Shown here: in pieces, positions 1-7,826 of the stretch
Layout of the letters: each line of letters starts with the position of its first letter
How positions within the stretch are numbered: position 1 is the first letter of the stretch
Origin: a virus
IMG/VR virus record: IMGVR_UViG_3300005095_000173
Coordinates: 1-64,000 of that record
Direction: 5' to 3' (one strand)
Length of the DNA stretch: 64,000 nt
Notes under the pieces: generated by a model
The model's database searches: none
What the model was told of the DNA's origin: nothing
The model's input: the letters and a program-made list of their open reading frames with translations, nothing else
Position numbers and translations under genes: made by a program

Positions 1-7
1 GAAGATA

Positions 8-289
8 GTGGAAACTAATACCTATGTTGAACGTACGTATAATGTTGGTCAATATCAGTCATTAAAGATCTTTACTTCATTCAATGTAGATAATACTGAT
101 GTTGATAATTTTTTGAAAGCTGTAAAATATTATACAATTTTATTAGACTTAGCGTATTACAACTATATTTCTACAAGTCCAGTTGTAAACAATAGTCTCA
201 CTAAAGAAGTTATGGAGCAATTCCGAGAAGCCTTAAAAGAATTAAGTCCACAAATCAAAATTGAAATTGTAGAGGAGGAACAAAAATGA
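8..289 (+). CDS. Hypothetical protein, possibly 5'-partial
   Basis: I do not recognise this protein of about 93 residues. The frame is open to the window edge; the first possible start is a GTG at position 8 with no ribosome-binding site visible in the seven bases before it, so the gene may begin outside the window. It ends in an acidic tail and its stop overlaps the next start (ATGA). The coupling to the ssDNA-binding protein suggests a role in the replication operon, which is inference. Confidence 0.6.
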   Translation: METNTYVERTYNVGQYQSLKIFTSFNVDNTDVDNFLKAVKYYTILLDLAYYNYISTSPVVNNSLTKEVMEQFREALKELSPQIKIEIVEEEQK

Positions 290-1071
290 GTTATGTAATC
301 ATGCCTGAGAAACGCCAAAATAATCCTAATGGCGAGAAGAAATGGGCGAAGAAAAAGTTCTTTAGCTGGAAGTTTCCTGGTAAACATAAGATTCAGTTAT
401 TGGATAAAGAAATCAAGCCAGCTTATGTACATTGGGTAAATGGAGCTTATGTAGCCTGTCTTGGGTCTGAGTGCCCAGTTTGTAAAGAGAATTACCGTAT
501 TATTCGTGAGGCAGAAGAAGCTGGAACTGACTATAACAAGCATCCAGATTATCGTCGTAAAACACTACGGTACTATACAAATGTACTTGATTTGACTGAA
601 GTAAAAAAGTGCCCAAAGTGTGGGTATGAAAGTCATAAGCGTGAGAATGGTACTTGGCTTGATGTTTGTGAAGAATGTGGACAAACTTTAATCAACGTTG
701 AACCAGAACCCAGCATGGAAGTAAAGATCATGTCAAAGGGTAAGCAATTATTTGAAAAGTTCAACCTATTTGAAGAGCTTCATGGAGACCCAACTTCGTA
801 CCCAATTATCCTTATTGTGAAGAACAGCCGTGAAGTTGATGCTGTACCTTTGACTAATGAACCAATTGTTGAAGGCGATTTCTCTGATAAGATGTATAAT
901 CTACCAGAAGAAGCTCTACTGAAACTTACTCCAGATGAGATGGTTCAGCTAATGAGTGGTGTACGTGTTCGTGATATTCTCGTAGCACGCCGTGCAAACA
1001 AGGAAAACAATACTACTCCTACGGTGAATGACGATATTAAATCAGCAGTTGACCAACTACTTTCTGACTAA
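286..1071 (+). CDS. Single-stranded DNA-binding protein, zinc-ribbon type
   Basis: This 261-residue protein probably coats single-stranded DNA during replication. It has a basic, aromatic-rich N-terminus (residues 10-60, OB-fold-like in character), a CPVC pair near residue 64, a second cluster of four cysteines (CPKC and CEEC, residues about 106-130) that can form a zinc ribbon, and a C-terminal acidic tail typical of phage SSBs that recruit partners. The start ATG follows GGAGGAACAAA. It is first in a run with the DnaB-type helicase, which supports the role. The family match is from pattern only; a zinc-binding transcription factor is the main alternative. Confidence 0.6.
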   Translation: MSYVIMPEKRQNNPNGEKKWAKKKFFSWKFPGKHKIQLLDKEIKPAYVHWVNGAYVACLGSECPVCKENYRIIREAEEAGTDYNKHPDYRRKTLRYYTNVLDLTEVKKCPKCGYESHKRENGTWLDVCEECGQTLINVEPEPSMEVKIMSKGKQLFEKFNLFEELHGDPTSYPIILIVKNSREVDAVPLTNEPIVEGDFSDKMYNLPEEALLKLTPDEMVQLMSGVRVRDILVARRANKENNTTPTVNDDIKSAVDQLLSD

Positions 1072-1091
1072 CTGATTTGAAGGAGGTGCTC

Positions 1092-1427
1092 ATGTCTTCA
1101 GTTTTTGAATTGCTCCATAATTCAAACAACGATAGAGAATTTGTCAAGAACGCAGTTTTCGCGTATAGCGCCATAACAGGAAAAGCAATAACTAATAATC
1201 TGTATAGTATCTTTGGTAGGTTATTAAAGTTATATGGTAGAAAAGGAGTAATAAGTTCTCTATATACCTTGGATACAGCAATAGCTACAGGAAGCTTTGA
1301 ACTAAAAGGGAATATCTACCCATTTCTTGCATACGGCGCTAAAAAGGCTTTTGAAGAAGACATGAGCACCAAACAAAACTATCAAAGTTTAGACAACTTA
1401 GCTAAATCATTGAGGAGGAAGAAGTAG
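1092..1427 (+). CDS. Small protein between SSB and helicase, possible helicase loader
   Basis: A predicted helical protein of 111 residues with a basic C-terminus. The start chosen is the ATG at 1092, because AAGGAGG lies at 1080-1086 and an upstream TTG would include it in the coding region. Its stop overlaps the GTG start of the DnaB-type helicase. Phage helicase loaders are often encoded next to the helicase and SSB, so that role is plausible, but no sequence motif proves it. Confidence 0.65.
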   Translation: MSSVFELLHNSNNDREFVKNAVFAYSAITGKAITNNLYSIFGRLLKLYGRKGVISSLYTLDTAIATGSFELKGNIYPFLAYGAKKAFEEDMSTKQNYQSLDNLAKSLRRKK

Positions 1428-2674
1428 TGTCAGCTCATGAATCTGAAATTGCTGTACTAAGTATCTTACTAAAAAATCAGGATCTATTCTATGATTTTCC
1501 AGAAGATTTATTTTCATCTGAGGTAAATAGAAATATTTACCGAATTATGAAGTTTATTAGAGAAGATGGGAAAGATATTGATCCATACTTGATTAAACTA
1601 ATAGCAAAAGAAAATAATTTGAATATCGGTGGGGATGAATATATTGATGTATTATTGTCAAGTCAGTATTCCTCACGAAATTTTGAGGACTATATTCACG
1701 ACCTAGAGCGTAACTATAAGAAAAGAAAACTATTTGATCTATCTCTATATATTAGAGACGCACTTATTGATGATACATCTGAAGATAATGTATCAGATAT
1801 TATTATTTCTGAAATAGAGAAACTACGCTCTATTGGAAAAGTAAATATTGAATCTCTATCTGATAGTTCTCTTGATCTATTTGAGAAAATTGCGTATGAA
1901 GTTGAGAATGGAATTCTACCTGGGTTTTCATCTGGGTTTCAGAAAATTGACGCAATCACATCTGGCATTCGCCCAGGAAACTTATGGGTAATTGCAGGTC
2001 GTCCAGGTATGGGTAAATCATCCTGGCTAATTTCATCTGCAAGAAATACAGATTACAATAAAATTATCTTTTCTCTTGAAATGAGTAAAGAAGAATTTCT
2101 AGAGCGTGAGTTCTCAATTGGAAGCGGAGTTCCACTGATAAAAATCAGATCTCGCTCCCTTTCTAAAAAAGAGTTAGATTTAGTTAAAGATGCCGCTACT
2201 AATTTCAAGAATCGAGATGATATTTTTCTTACTACAAAAGTTTTCGGCCTTTCTGCTCTTGAGAGAGAAATTAGAAGTGTAGTAAAACACAACGACGTAA
2301 AGGTTGTATATATTGACTATGTTCAGTTATTAGCAGAGCGTAATAATGAATCAACACATGAAATTGGTAGAATTTCGCGAAAGCTAAAGTTGTTAGCTAG
2401 AGAACTCGGCATTGGTATTATCTTATTATCACAACTAAATCGTAATGTTGAACTCCGTGATAATAAGCGCCCAATTCTTTCTGACCTGAGACAATCAGGT
2501 AATTTGGAAGAGGACGCAGATATTGTTGGTTTCCTATATCGTGATGAATATTACGATAAAAATTCTAAAGATAAAGATGTTGTTGAATTTATTATTGCTA
2601 AACAAAGAAACGGCCCAGTTGGGACTTTATTCTTAAAGATGAATAAATCAACAACGGAAATTTATGAGGAGTAA
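1427..2674 (+). CDS. DnaB-type replicative DNA helicase
   Basis: This 415-residue protein is a RecA-fold hexameric helicase that would unwind the replication fork. The N-terminal third resembles the DnaB N-terminal helical domain. The ATPase core has Walker A GRPGMGKSS (residues 191-199), a Walker B strand VVYIDY (303-308) and a sensor-like LLSQLNR segment followed by the DLRQSGNLEEDAD helix that is conserved in DnaB. Translation starts at GTG 1427, overlapping the previous stop, after a purine-rich GGAGGAAGAA site. It is a little shorter than bacterial DnaB (about 450-470), as usual in phages. Confidence 0.93.
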   Translation: MSAHESEIAVLSILLKNQDLFYDFPEDLFSSEVNRNIYRIMKFIREDGKDIDPYLIKLIAKENNLNIGGDEYIDVLLSSQYSSRNFEDYIHDLERNYKKRKLFDLSLYIRDALIDDTSEDNVSDIIISEIEKLRSIGKVNIESLSDSSLDLFEKIAYEVENGILPGFSSGFQKIDAITSGIRPGNLWVIAGRPGMGKSSWLISSARNTDYNKIIFSLEMSKEEFLEREFSIGSGVPLIKIRSRSLSKKELDLVKDAATNFKNRDDIFLTTKVFGLSALEREIRSVVKHNDVKVVYIDYVQLLAERNNESTHEIGRISRKLKLLARELGIGIILLSQLNRNVELRDNKRPILSDLRQSGNLEEDADIVGFLYRDEYYDKNSKDKDVVEFIIAKQRNGPVGTLFLKMNKSTTEIYEE

Positions 2675-2677
2675 TTT

Positions 2678-3085
2678 ATGGTAAATCAAAAAAGAAGCGG
2701 AACAAACTTTGAACGTCAAGTGGCTAAGTATCTTGACAGAATCTCAAAGTATTGGAAATGGAAACGTGTTGCTGGAAGTGGTGCATTGGGTACAAATCTA
2801 AAAGAACCTGGGCTTATGGGAGACATTGTCGGAAAATCTGATAATGTGCCATTTAGTATAAAATTAGAGGCTAAGTTCGGATATGGTGGTTCTAAACAGC
2901 TCACTGTAAAGAAAGAGTGGTTAGATAAAATTAGAGAAGAAGCAAAACTAACAAATGATCTTCCAGCATTAATTGCTAGGTTCAAAAATGCACGTAGTGG
3001 AACAGAAGAATTTGTGTGCATGGATGTTAGAGATTTTGTACGATTAATAGACTATTTATCAGAAGTACTGTCATTGGAGGAATAA
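2678..3085 (+). CDS. Hjc-like Holliday junction resolvase / PD-(D/E)xK nuclease
   Basis: A 135-residue protein with the layout of archaeal-type Hjc resolvases: an N-terminal GTNFERQVAKYL helix, an RVAGSG strand-turn, then GDIVG (the first acidic residue) and LEAKFG (the E-x-K pair). It would cleave branched DNA formed in replication or recombination and so prepare DNA for packaging. It lies four bases after the helicase gene. Substrate choice is inference; the PD-(D/E)xK core is visible. Confidence 0.7.
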   Translation: MVNQKRSGTNFERQVAKYLDRISKYWKWKRVAGSGALGTNLKEPGLMGDIVGKSDNVPFSIKLEAKFGYGGSKQLTVKKEWLDKIREEAKLTNDLPALIARFKNARSGTEEFVCMDVRDFVRLIDYLSEVLSLEE

Positions 3086-3086
3086 A

Positions 3087-3434
3087 ATGAATGCTCCAGA
3101 TATGTCACAAGCATATGAATTGCTTGATAGAATCTATGAGCTAACAAAAAAATATGGTGAGCTTCAACTAAAAATAAATGCTGCTAAATCAGCGATAGTT
3201 AATAAAGTTGTAAATGATCCAAAGTATTGGAAAAATGGCAAACCCCCCTCAATGTCATTTATAGAAAAAACTTATTTGATTTCTGGTATTGATGGGTTTG
3301 ATATGTTAGCTCTCTTGAAAGAAAAAGAAGAAGTAAAGTCTGAACTAGACTATATGAAAATGAAGTTAGAAATTTTCAAATTGGAGGTAGAAGTGTGGAG
3401 AACAGAGAGCGCAAATCAAAGAACATTAAGCTAA
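3087..3434 (+). CDS. Hypothetical coiled-coil protein
   Basis: This 115-residue protein is mostly helical, with heptad-like stretches near residues 10-45 and 70-105 (KEKEEVKSEL region). The start ATG follows GGAGGAATAAA. Its 3' end overlaps the following nuclease gene by 40 bases in another frame. I do not recognise a family; a small accessory subunit for the downstream nuclease is possible from context only. Confidence 0.7.
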   Translation: MNAPDMSQAYELLDRIYELTKKYGELQLKINAAKSAIVNKVVNDPKYWKNGKPPSMSFIEKTYLISGIDGFDMLALLKEKEEVKSELDYMKMKLEIFKLEVEVWRTESANQRTLS

Positions 3435-4114
3435 GTGCTTCTACTATTTCTGATTATCTTTCATGTCCAAGAAAAGTATATTATAGAATTTATCATCGTG
3501 AATTAGCAGTAGAAACAGAACCGCTAATTCTCGGTAATGCAGTTCACAATGCTTTAGAAAAGCACAGCGACAATTTTCTTGCAGCTATAGAATATATTAA
3601 TTCTTTAGATATTGATGATAAGATTAAACAGAAAGCTAGTAGAATGGTTTCAAATTATTTTAAGTATTATAAAGATTTAGTTGATGATGAAGATAAAATC
3701 GAAGAGTTTATCAACTTCTATTTTGAAGATATTCCAATTGTTGCAAAGATTGATCGTTATAATGATCATAGAATTATTGACTGGAAAACGTCAAGGCGAG
3801 CAAAGCCAAATGGAATGGAAAATGATATTCAATCTATTATTTATAAGAAGGCAGTCAGGGAAAAAACAGATAAAGATCCACAACAGATTTTATTCGTAAA
3901 TCTGAATGTTCCAGCTGTATCTGAATCCGCAGTAAATTCTAGATTTGAAGAGTATTTCTGGAAGGAAATTGTACCTTATGTTTATAATGGAATTATGAAT
4001 GATATATTTCCAGCTACAGGAATCTTCAATTGGAACTCTCCATGTAGATATTGTCAATTTAGAGAGGCCTGCATGTCAGATATTTCTGGAGGATTAAATG
4101 AAAAAGGTAAGTAG
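3395..4114 (+). CDS. Cas4/RecB-like exonuclease with Fe-S cluster cysteines
   Basis: A 239-residue nuclease of the RecB/Cas4 PD-(D/E)xK type. The N-terminus has the family signature SDYLSCPRKVYY (Cys24), the centre has an IDRYNDHRIIDWKT segment that carries the D-xK active-site residues, and the C-terminus has CRYC and REAC (Cys217, 220, 226). These four cysteines would hold a 4Fe-4S cluster as in Cas4 and AddB. The GTG start at 3395 follows GGAGG. The role is likely 5' or 3' end processing during recombination-dependent replication; no cas genes are nearby. Confidence 0.85.
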   Translation: MENRERKSKNIKLSASTISDYLSCPRKVYYRIYHRELAVETEPLILGNAVHNALEKHSDNFLAAIEYINSLDIDDKIKQKASRMVSNYFKYYKDLVDDEDKIEEFINFYFEDIPIVAKIDRYNDHRIIDWKTSRRAKPNGMENDIQSIIYKKAVREKTDKDPQQILFVNLNVPAVSESAVNSRFEEYFWKEIVPYVYNGIMNDIFPATGIFNWNSPCRYCQFREACMSDISGGLNEKGK

Positions 4115-4433
4115 AAATCATCTCATTATTAAGAACTACCTACGTAGATATAATGAAATAAAATCTGACGTGCAGTTCCAATATGGAGATCATGTTATAT
4201 TTGATGTGGATTCAGAAGAATATTCAGATTTACTTAGTATTGATATTATAATCTCTAATCTTCTTGAGAAGAAAGAGATTGATGATAGAGATTTTAGAAT
4301 AATAGAGTTATTCAAAGACGGGTATACATATCAAGAAATAGGAGAAGTTGTTGGTCTTTCAAGACAAATTGTTTCAAAGAAATTAGATGAAGCAATTGCT
4401 AAAATCTCTAAAATATTTTTCAATGAGGAGTAA
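4098..4433 (+). CDS. Sigma-70 region 4-like HTH protein
   Basis: This 111-residue protein ends in a helix-turn-helix resembling sigma region 4 (residues about 62-105: GYTYQEIGEVVGLSRQIVSK), preceded by an acidic helix. It has no region 2, so it is not a full sigma factor; phage proteins of this form can be late transcription activators or sigma-like appropriators. It overlaps the end of the nuclease gene by 17 bases. Confidence 0.7.
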   Translation: MKKVSRNHLIIKNYLRRYNEIKSDVQFQYGDHVIFDVDSEEYSDLLSIDIIISNLLEKKEIDDRDFRIIELFKDGYTYQEIGEVVGLSRQIVSKKLDEAIAKISKIFFNEE

Positions 4434-4438
4434 TACAA

Positions 4439-5149
4439 ATGGCTTATGTACTACGTTGTATCCATAGACATACAATTGATGAGCACCCAGCTTGTTTTGC
4501 TAAAGGATTGATTAAATTACCAGAAGGCGCTAGATCTGTGAAATTCAAGAAAGACGGTACAGTTGAATTTGTACCTTGGTGGACCAATCCAGAATATAAG
4601 ATTGGTTACCTAGATATTGAAACTGACAATCTAAACGCTAATTTTGGTAAAATGCTTACCTGGGCAATTAAGGAAAAAGGTGGGAAAACTTATTATAGTT
4701 CTATTACACGTGATGAAATCTTTTCTTACAAATTTGATAAAAGAATTACAGCTGAACTTTTAGAAGTATTGAAAGAATTTAGAATTATTGTGACCTACTA
4801 CGGGAAGCGATTTGATATGCCTTTTATCCGTACACGTGCGGTATATTGGGGATTAGATACTGAAATTCTAGAGTATAGAAATCTATTTCACTGGGATTTA
4901 TATGATATTATTAAACGTAAATTTAGATTCCATCGTAATACATTAGAAACTGCTACGAGGTTCTTTGGAATTGAAGGTGAGCATGGTGGTAAAAATCATG
5001 TAGAGGGAGAAATATGGGAACGTGCTAAATACGGAGATGGAGAAGCACTGAAGTATGTATTAGATCATAATATTCGTGACGTGGAAATTTTAGAGATGTT
5101 ACATGATAAGGTAGGCAATTTCCATTCTCGACCAAAGACAAGTGTATAG
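4439..5149 (+). CDS. DEDD-family 3'-5' exonuclease (RNase H-like fold)
   Basis: A 236-residue protein with the exonuclease motifs in order: Exo I GYLDIETD (about residues 59-66), Exo II near YYGKRFDMPF (about 119-128), and Exo III HNIRDVEIL close to the C-terminus (about 210). It resembles stand-alone proofreading-like or YprB-type exonucleases and would degrade DNA 3' ends in the replication module. No polymerase domain is attached. ATG follows GAGGAGTAATACAA. Confidence 0.8.
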   Translation: MAYVLRCIHRHTIDEHPACFAKGLIKLPEGARSVKFKKDGTVEFVPWWTNPEYKIGYLDIETDNLNANFGKMLTWAIKEKGGKTYYSSITRDEIFSYKFDKRITAELLEVLKEFRIIVTYYGKRFDMPFIRTRAVYWGLDTEILEYRNLFHWDLYDIIKRKFRFHRNTLETATRFFGIEGEHGGKNHVEGEIWERAKYGDGEALKYVLDHNIRDVEILEMLHDKVGNFHSRPKTSV

Positions 5150-5158
5150 GAGTTATAC

Positions 5159-5389
5159 ATGAAAATCACTGTAAATTATAATCAAACATTTGGTACTATT
5201 GAAGTATCAGTTGATAAGAATAGTGATTTGAATTTCGTCATTACTGATAAGAAATTTATTATATCAAAGAAAACGTTTTCTTTACTTCTAAAGATGTTAT
5301 TATTTATGGGAATTATTTCCCCAAGATTACTGTACGGTATTTTAGAAGAGTACTATACTTATAGAAAGGAGATAAAAAATGCCACGTAA
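5159..5389 (+). CDS. Hypothetical small protein
   Basis: An unrecognised 76-residue protein. The first half alternates polar and hydrophobic residues like a beta sheet; the second half has a hydrophobic stretch (LLLKMLLFMGIISPRLL) that could be a buried helix. The ATG follows AGGAG. Its last codons overlap the next small gene. Confidence 0.6.
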   Translation: MKITVNYNQTFGTIEVSVDKNSDLNFVITDKKFIISKKTFSLLLKMLLFMGIISPRLLYGILEEYYTYRKEIKNAT

Positions 5390-5534
5390 AAAGAAAATTC
5401 TTGTTACAAATGAGGATGATTTTGCTGAGGTTCCTGTAGAAGAAGAAAAACCTGAGAAGAAAAAGAAGAGCAAGAAAGTAAAGAAACCAGCAAAACCAGT
5501 AAATAAAAAGGGGCAACTATATACTTGGGACTAG
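5379..5534 (+). CDS. Lysine-rich 51-residue protein
   Basis: A small protein with a basic N-terminus (MPRKKK), an acidic middle and a run of lysines (KKKKSKKVKK), so it may bind nucleic acid or be a disordered tail. AAAGGAGAT precedes the ATG, and the dNMP kinase gene follows within ten bases. No family is recognised. Confidence 0.65.
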   Translation: MPRKKKILVTNEDDFAEVPVEEEKPEKKKKSKKVKKPAKPVNKKGQLYTWD

Positions 5535-5543
5535 GAGGAAGTA

Positions 5544-6092
5544 ATGAAGATCGTTTTGATTTCTGGATATATTGGAAGCGGTAAGACAACATTTGCTAAT
5601 TATCTAAAGGATTATCTTAATAAAAAAGGATGTTATACGGAAAAATTAGCTTTTGCAGATAAAGTAAAACAAATTGCTAAGGAAGACTTTTTATGGGACG
5701 GCAAGAAAGATAAGAAGGGTCGTAGACTTCTTCAAGTAATTGGAACCGAAGCTGGACGAGAATACGACCCAGATATTTGGGTGAAGTATATGCTAAAGGC
5801 GATTAGAGATTTACCAATTGATCCTTCTGTTGTAGTTATTGATGATTGGAGATTTCCAAACGAATATTATTCATTAGCTTCTTATTATGATGTATATACT
5901 GTAAGAGTATTAGGTAAAGAACGTATTTCTGATCACCCATCAGAGACGTCTTTAGATAACTCTGACATTCCTTATTTTATGCAGATACCAAATACCTTTA
6001 CTAGCCCTGAAGAAGATTTTGATGCTCCTGCTGAGAAGTTATACGAAATTCTTTGTGATTATTGGGCAAACCTTGACAAAGAAGTGGAATAG
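5544..6092 (+). CDS. Deoxynucleoside monophosphate kinase
   Basis: This 182-residue protein phosphorylates dNMPs to dNDPs, feeding phage DNA synthesis. It has the P-loop GYIGSGKTT (residues 8-16), the segment LLQVIGTEAGREYDPDIWV that is characteristic of T4 gp1-like dNMP kinases, and a VVVIDDWRFPNE strand with the second acidic motif. It closes the replication module just before the tRNA promoters; the first tRNA promoter lies inside the last codons. Confidence 0.88.
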   Translation: MKIVLISGYIGSGKTTFANYLKDYLNKKGCYTEKLAFADKVKQIAKEDFLWDGKKDKKGRRLLQVIGTEAGREYDPDIWVKYMLKAIRDLPIDPSVVVIDDWRFPNEYYSLASYYDVYTVRVLGKERISDHPSETSLDNSDIPYFMQIPNTFTSPEEDFDAPAEKLYEILCDYWANLDKEVE

Positions 6093-6101
6093 TGGTATAA
6101 T
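6073..6101 (+). promoter_or_regulatory. Consensus sigma-70 promoter for tRNA-Pro
   Basis: TTGACA at 6073-6078 and TATAAT at 6096-6101 are separated by exactly 17 bp, with TGG before the -10 (extended -10). It sits over the 3' end of the dNMP kinase gene and reads into tRNA-Pro. Confidence 0.92.
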
Positions 6102-6120
6102 GCTCCCAAGTTAGGGAGCA
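6101..6120. repeat. Inverted repeat at the tRNA-Pro transcription start
   Basis: A perfect 7-bp inverted repeat TGCTCCC/GGGAGCA with a 6-nt loop begins at the last base of the -10 box. The left arm is likely upstream of +1, so it may be an operator rather than an RNA hairpin. The same geometry is seen at 42992-43020. Confidence 0.6.
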
Positions 6121-6124
6121 TATT

Positions 6125-6199
6125 CGGGAAGTAGCTCAGCCTGGACAGAGCACTCGCCTTGGACGTGAGGGGTCGCAGGTTCAAGTCCTGCCTTCCCGA
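6125..6199 (+). tRNA. tRNA-Pro (UGG)
   Basis: A full cloverleaf: acceptor CGGGAAG/CTTCCCG, D-stem GCTC/GAGC, anticodon stem CTCGC/GTGAG with loop CTTGGAC (anticodon TGG), and T-arm GCAGG-TTCAAGT-CCTGC. C1-G72 and the discriminator A fit proline tRNAs. CCA is not encoded, so the host must add it. Confidence 0.93.
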
Positions 6200-6201
6200 C
6201 C

Positions 6202-6230
6202 TTGACAAAATAAATATTCTGTGGTATAAT
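6202..6230 (+). promoter_or_regulatory. Consensus sigma-70 promoter for tRNA-Ile
   Basis: TTGACA (6202-6207), a 17-bp spacer and TATAAT (6225-6230) with TGG before the -10. The spacer ending TGTGG and the -10 resemble the preceding promoter. It starts transcription just before the tRNA-Ile gene. Confidence 0.92.
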
Positions 6231-6240
6231 GCTTGTACAC

Positions 6241-6313
6241 TGGCTGGTAGCTCAATGGTTAGAGCAACGGTCTTATAAGCCGTAGGTTGTGGGTTCGACT
6301 CCCACCCAGCCAA
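6241..6313 (+). tRNA. tRNA-Ile (UAU)
   Basis: Acceptor TGGCTGG/CCAGCCA, D-stem GCTC/GAGC, anticodon stem ACGGT/GCCGT with loop CTTATAA (anticodon TAT), and T-arm GTGGG/CCCAC. A directly encoded UAU anticodon reads AUA without lysidine modification; AUA is common in this AT-rich genome. CCA is not encoded. U1-A72 is unusual for isoleucine, so identity rests on the anticodon. Confidence 0.9.
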
Positions 6314-6348
6314 CCTTGAAATAAAATCTTATATAAGAGAGGATAAAT

Positions 6349-6729
6349 ATGACAGCATACACAGAAGTAAAAGTACGTAACCGAAATGGAATTGGTTTTT
6401 TCTTATTGTTTGGGTTTATATTTTTTATACTTGCTTTATTTGCTGTTGGAAATAAACATATTTATATGAATTCAGTTCAGTACATTAAATCAAACTGTGA
6501 ACCTGGAGATTTCTTCGCTCAAGCTGTGAATATTAAAACTGGTGAAATGTTTGAATTTTGTAGAATTGATGACAGCACAATTGGAGTTCTTATTTCAAAA
6601 CGTGGACGAATTAAAGGTGGATACACTTTTACAACTAAGCGTTATACACAAAAAGATCTTTTATCTTTCATTCGTAAAAAAGGATTAGAATTGATCAATT
6701 TCGCAGATGATGTGATCCCAAAGGAGTGA
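6349..6729 (+). CDS. Small membrane-anchored protein (paralogue of 6914-7285)
   Basis: A 126-residue protein with one N-terminal transmembrane segment (residues about 16-35) and a soluble C-terminal domain carrying two cysteines. The C-terminal domain aligns by eye with that of the gene at 6914: both have a C-x-P/N-E start, an IGV core strand and a final helix ending in lysines then LINF or LVYF. It opens a block of small membrane proteins; function unknown, perhaps envelope or superinfection effects. Confidence 0.7.
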   Translation: MTAYTEVKVRNRNGIGFFLLFGFIFFILALFAVGNKHIYMNSVQYIKSNCEPGDFFAQAVNIKTGEMFEFCRIDDSTIGVLISKRGRIKGGYTFTTKRYTQKDLLSFIRKKGLELINFADDVIPKE

Positions 6730-6732
6730 AAA

Positions 6733-6930
6733 ATGGAAATCGAAAAAATACTTGATAGGTTGCATGTTGATTGGAATTCATTTACTGTAACAGACTTAGG
6801 AACATATTATCTTCTTCAAGTAAGTACAGATTACGGTGTATTTCTTTTCACTAAAGAGAAAGATAATGGTGTTTGGCTGTCAACAGTTGGTTGTAGTTTT
6901 GCAAAGGAGGTAAATGATGGTTCACGCTGA
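6733..6930 (+). CDS. Hypothetical small protein
   Basis: An unrecognised soluble-looking protein of 65 residues between two paralogous membrane proteins. The ATG follows AAGGAG four bases after the previous gene. It overlaps the next gene start by 17 bases. Confidence 0.65.
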   Translation: MEIEKILDRLHVDWNSFTVTDLGTYYLLQVSTDYGVFLFTKEKDNGVWLSTVGCSFAKEVNDGSR

Positions 6931-7285
6931 AACGATGCCTAAGCGAAATAATAATTTTTTCTTATTTGCGATTATTATAATCATGTTTGCCTTCGGAGCA
7001 ATGACAGCTTTAGGTATTTTATCTCAGCATGCCGCGGGTGGAAACTTTGGTCAAGTAAATTGCAACGAGAATAATATTTTTGCAAAAGCATCGAATTACC
7101 AAGGCATTGTACAAGAATACTGTATGACTGAGGATGGTGTCATCGGTGTGCGAGTTTATTCTAATGGAAAATTAGTAAATGAATATTATATGACTGAGAA
7201 TATCAAATCACTTCAAGATTTCTTAGACTACTTAGAAAAAGAAAATTTACGATTGGTTTACTTTCTTAATTCTGTTTTCAAATAA
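6914..7285 (+). CDS. Small membrane-anchored protein (paralogue of 6349-6729)
   Basis: A 123-residue protein with one transmembrane helix (residues about 15-37) and a C-terminal domain with two cysteines like its upstream paralogue. AAAGGAGG lies just before two adjacent ATG codons (6914 and 6917); either could be used. The pair looks like an old tandem duplication interrupted by a small gene. Confidence 0.72.
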   Translation: MMVHAETMPKRNNNFFLFAIIIIMFAFGAMTALGILSQHAAGGNFGQVNCNENNIFAKASNYQGIVQEYCMTEDGVIGVRVYSNGKLVNEYYMTENIKSLQDFLDYLEKENLRLVYFLNSVFK

Positions 7286-7297
7286 AGGAGGAATAAA

Positions 7298-7441
7298 ATG
7301 TTCTATGACGAAAGCGATGATCTAACTCAAGTTAGTTCCCCAAATTGGAAGGGAGGCTGTGTGACAATGGTAGTAATTTTTGCACTGGTCATTTTGATTA
7401 CATTTGCAGTATATGGTGTAATCAGTTTCATGGGATTTTAG
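7298..7441 (+). CDS. 47-residue single-pass membrane protein
   Basis: A short acidic N-terminus precedes one hydrophobic helix (VVIFALVILITFAVYGVI). AAAGGAGGAATAAA gives a strong start, and GGAGA for the next gene follows directly. No family recognised; it belongs to the membrane-protein block. Confidence 0.7.
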   Translation: MFYDESDDLTQVSSPNWKGGCVTMVVIFALVILITFAVYGVISFMGF

Positions 7442-7451
7442 GAGATACAAA

Positions 7452-7826
7452 ATGAGATTAGATTTAGAAGGATGTTTCTCAGCATTTGTAATCTTGACGC
7501 TTATTCTGATGTTAGTATCTTTGTGTGCAGTAATTTCTTATTCAGCGGTTATAAACATTCCCACACAGCAAGTAGTTATTACTGTTGACCATAAAGAAAG
7601 TATCGCTTCAGGTAGTGGGTATTCATATTTAGTATGGACTAAAGAAGGTGAAACGTTTGAAATCCGTGACAATATCTTTCACGGTAGATTCGATTCGTCT
7701 GACTTTTACAATAAACTAAAAGAAGGTAATACTTATTGCGTAGTAGTTACAGGTAAACGAATTCATGTATTGAGTTGGTATCGTAATATTCTTGGTTTTT
7801 GCGAATACAATGTTGGAGGTAACTAA
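7452..7826 (+). CDS. Membrane-anchored protein with extracytoplasmic domain
   Basis: A 124-residue protein with an N-terminal hydrophobic helix (residues about 8-33) and a beta-rich C-terminal domain. Its stop overlaps the start of the lipoprotein gene (TAATG), and both end in GGN, as if part of one family. Confidence 0.7.
   Translation: MRLDLEGCFSAFVILTLILMLVSLCAVISYSAVINIPTQQVVITVDHKESIASGSGYSYLVWTKEGETFEIRDNIFHGRFDSSDFYNKLKEGNTYCVVVTGKRIHVLSWYRNILGFCEYNVGGN

Noticed and set aside
3395-4114. A CRISPR-associated Cas4 with a CRISPR array
   Set aside because: The protein has Cas4-like motifs, but no regular repeat-spacer array or other cas gene is visible; it fits a phage recombination nuclease.
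6059-6313. An open frame on the - strand across tRNA-Pro and tRNA-Ile
   Set aside because: It is a shadow of the two tRNA genes, whose conserved arms give database-like protein artefacts.
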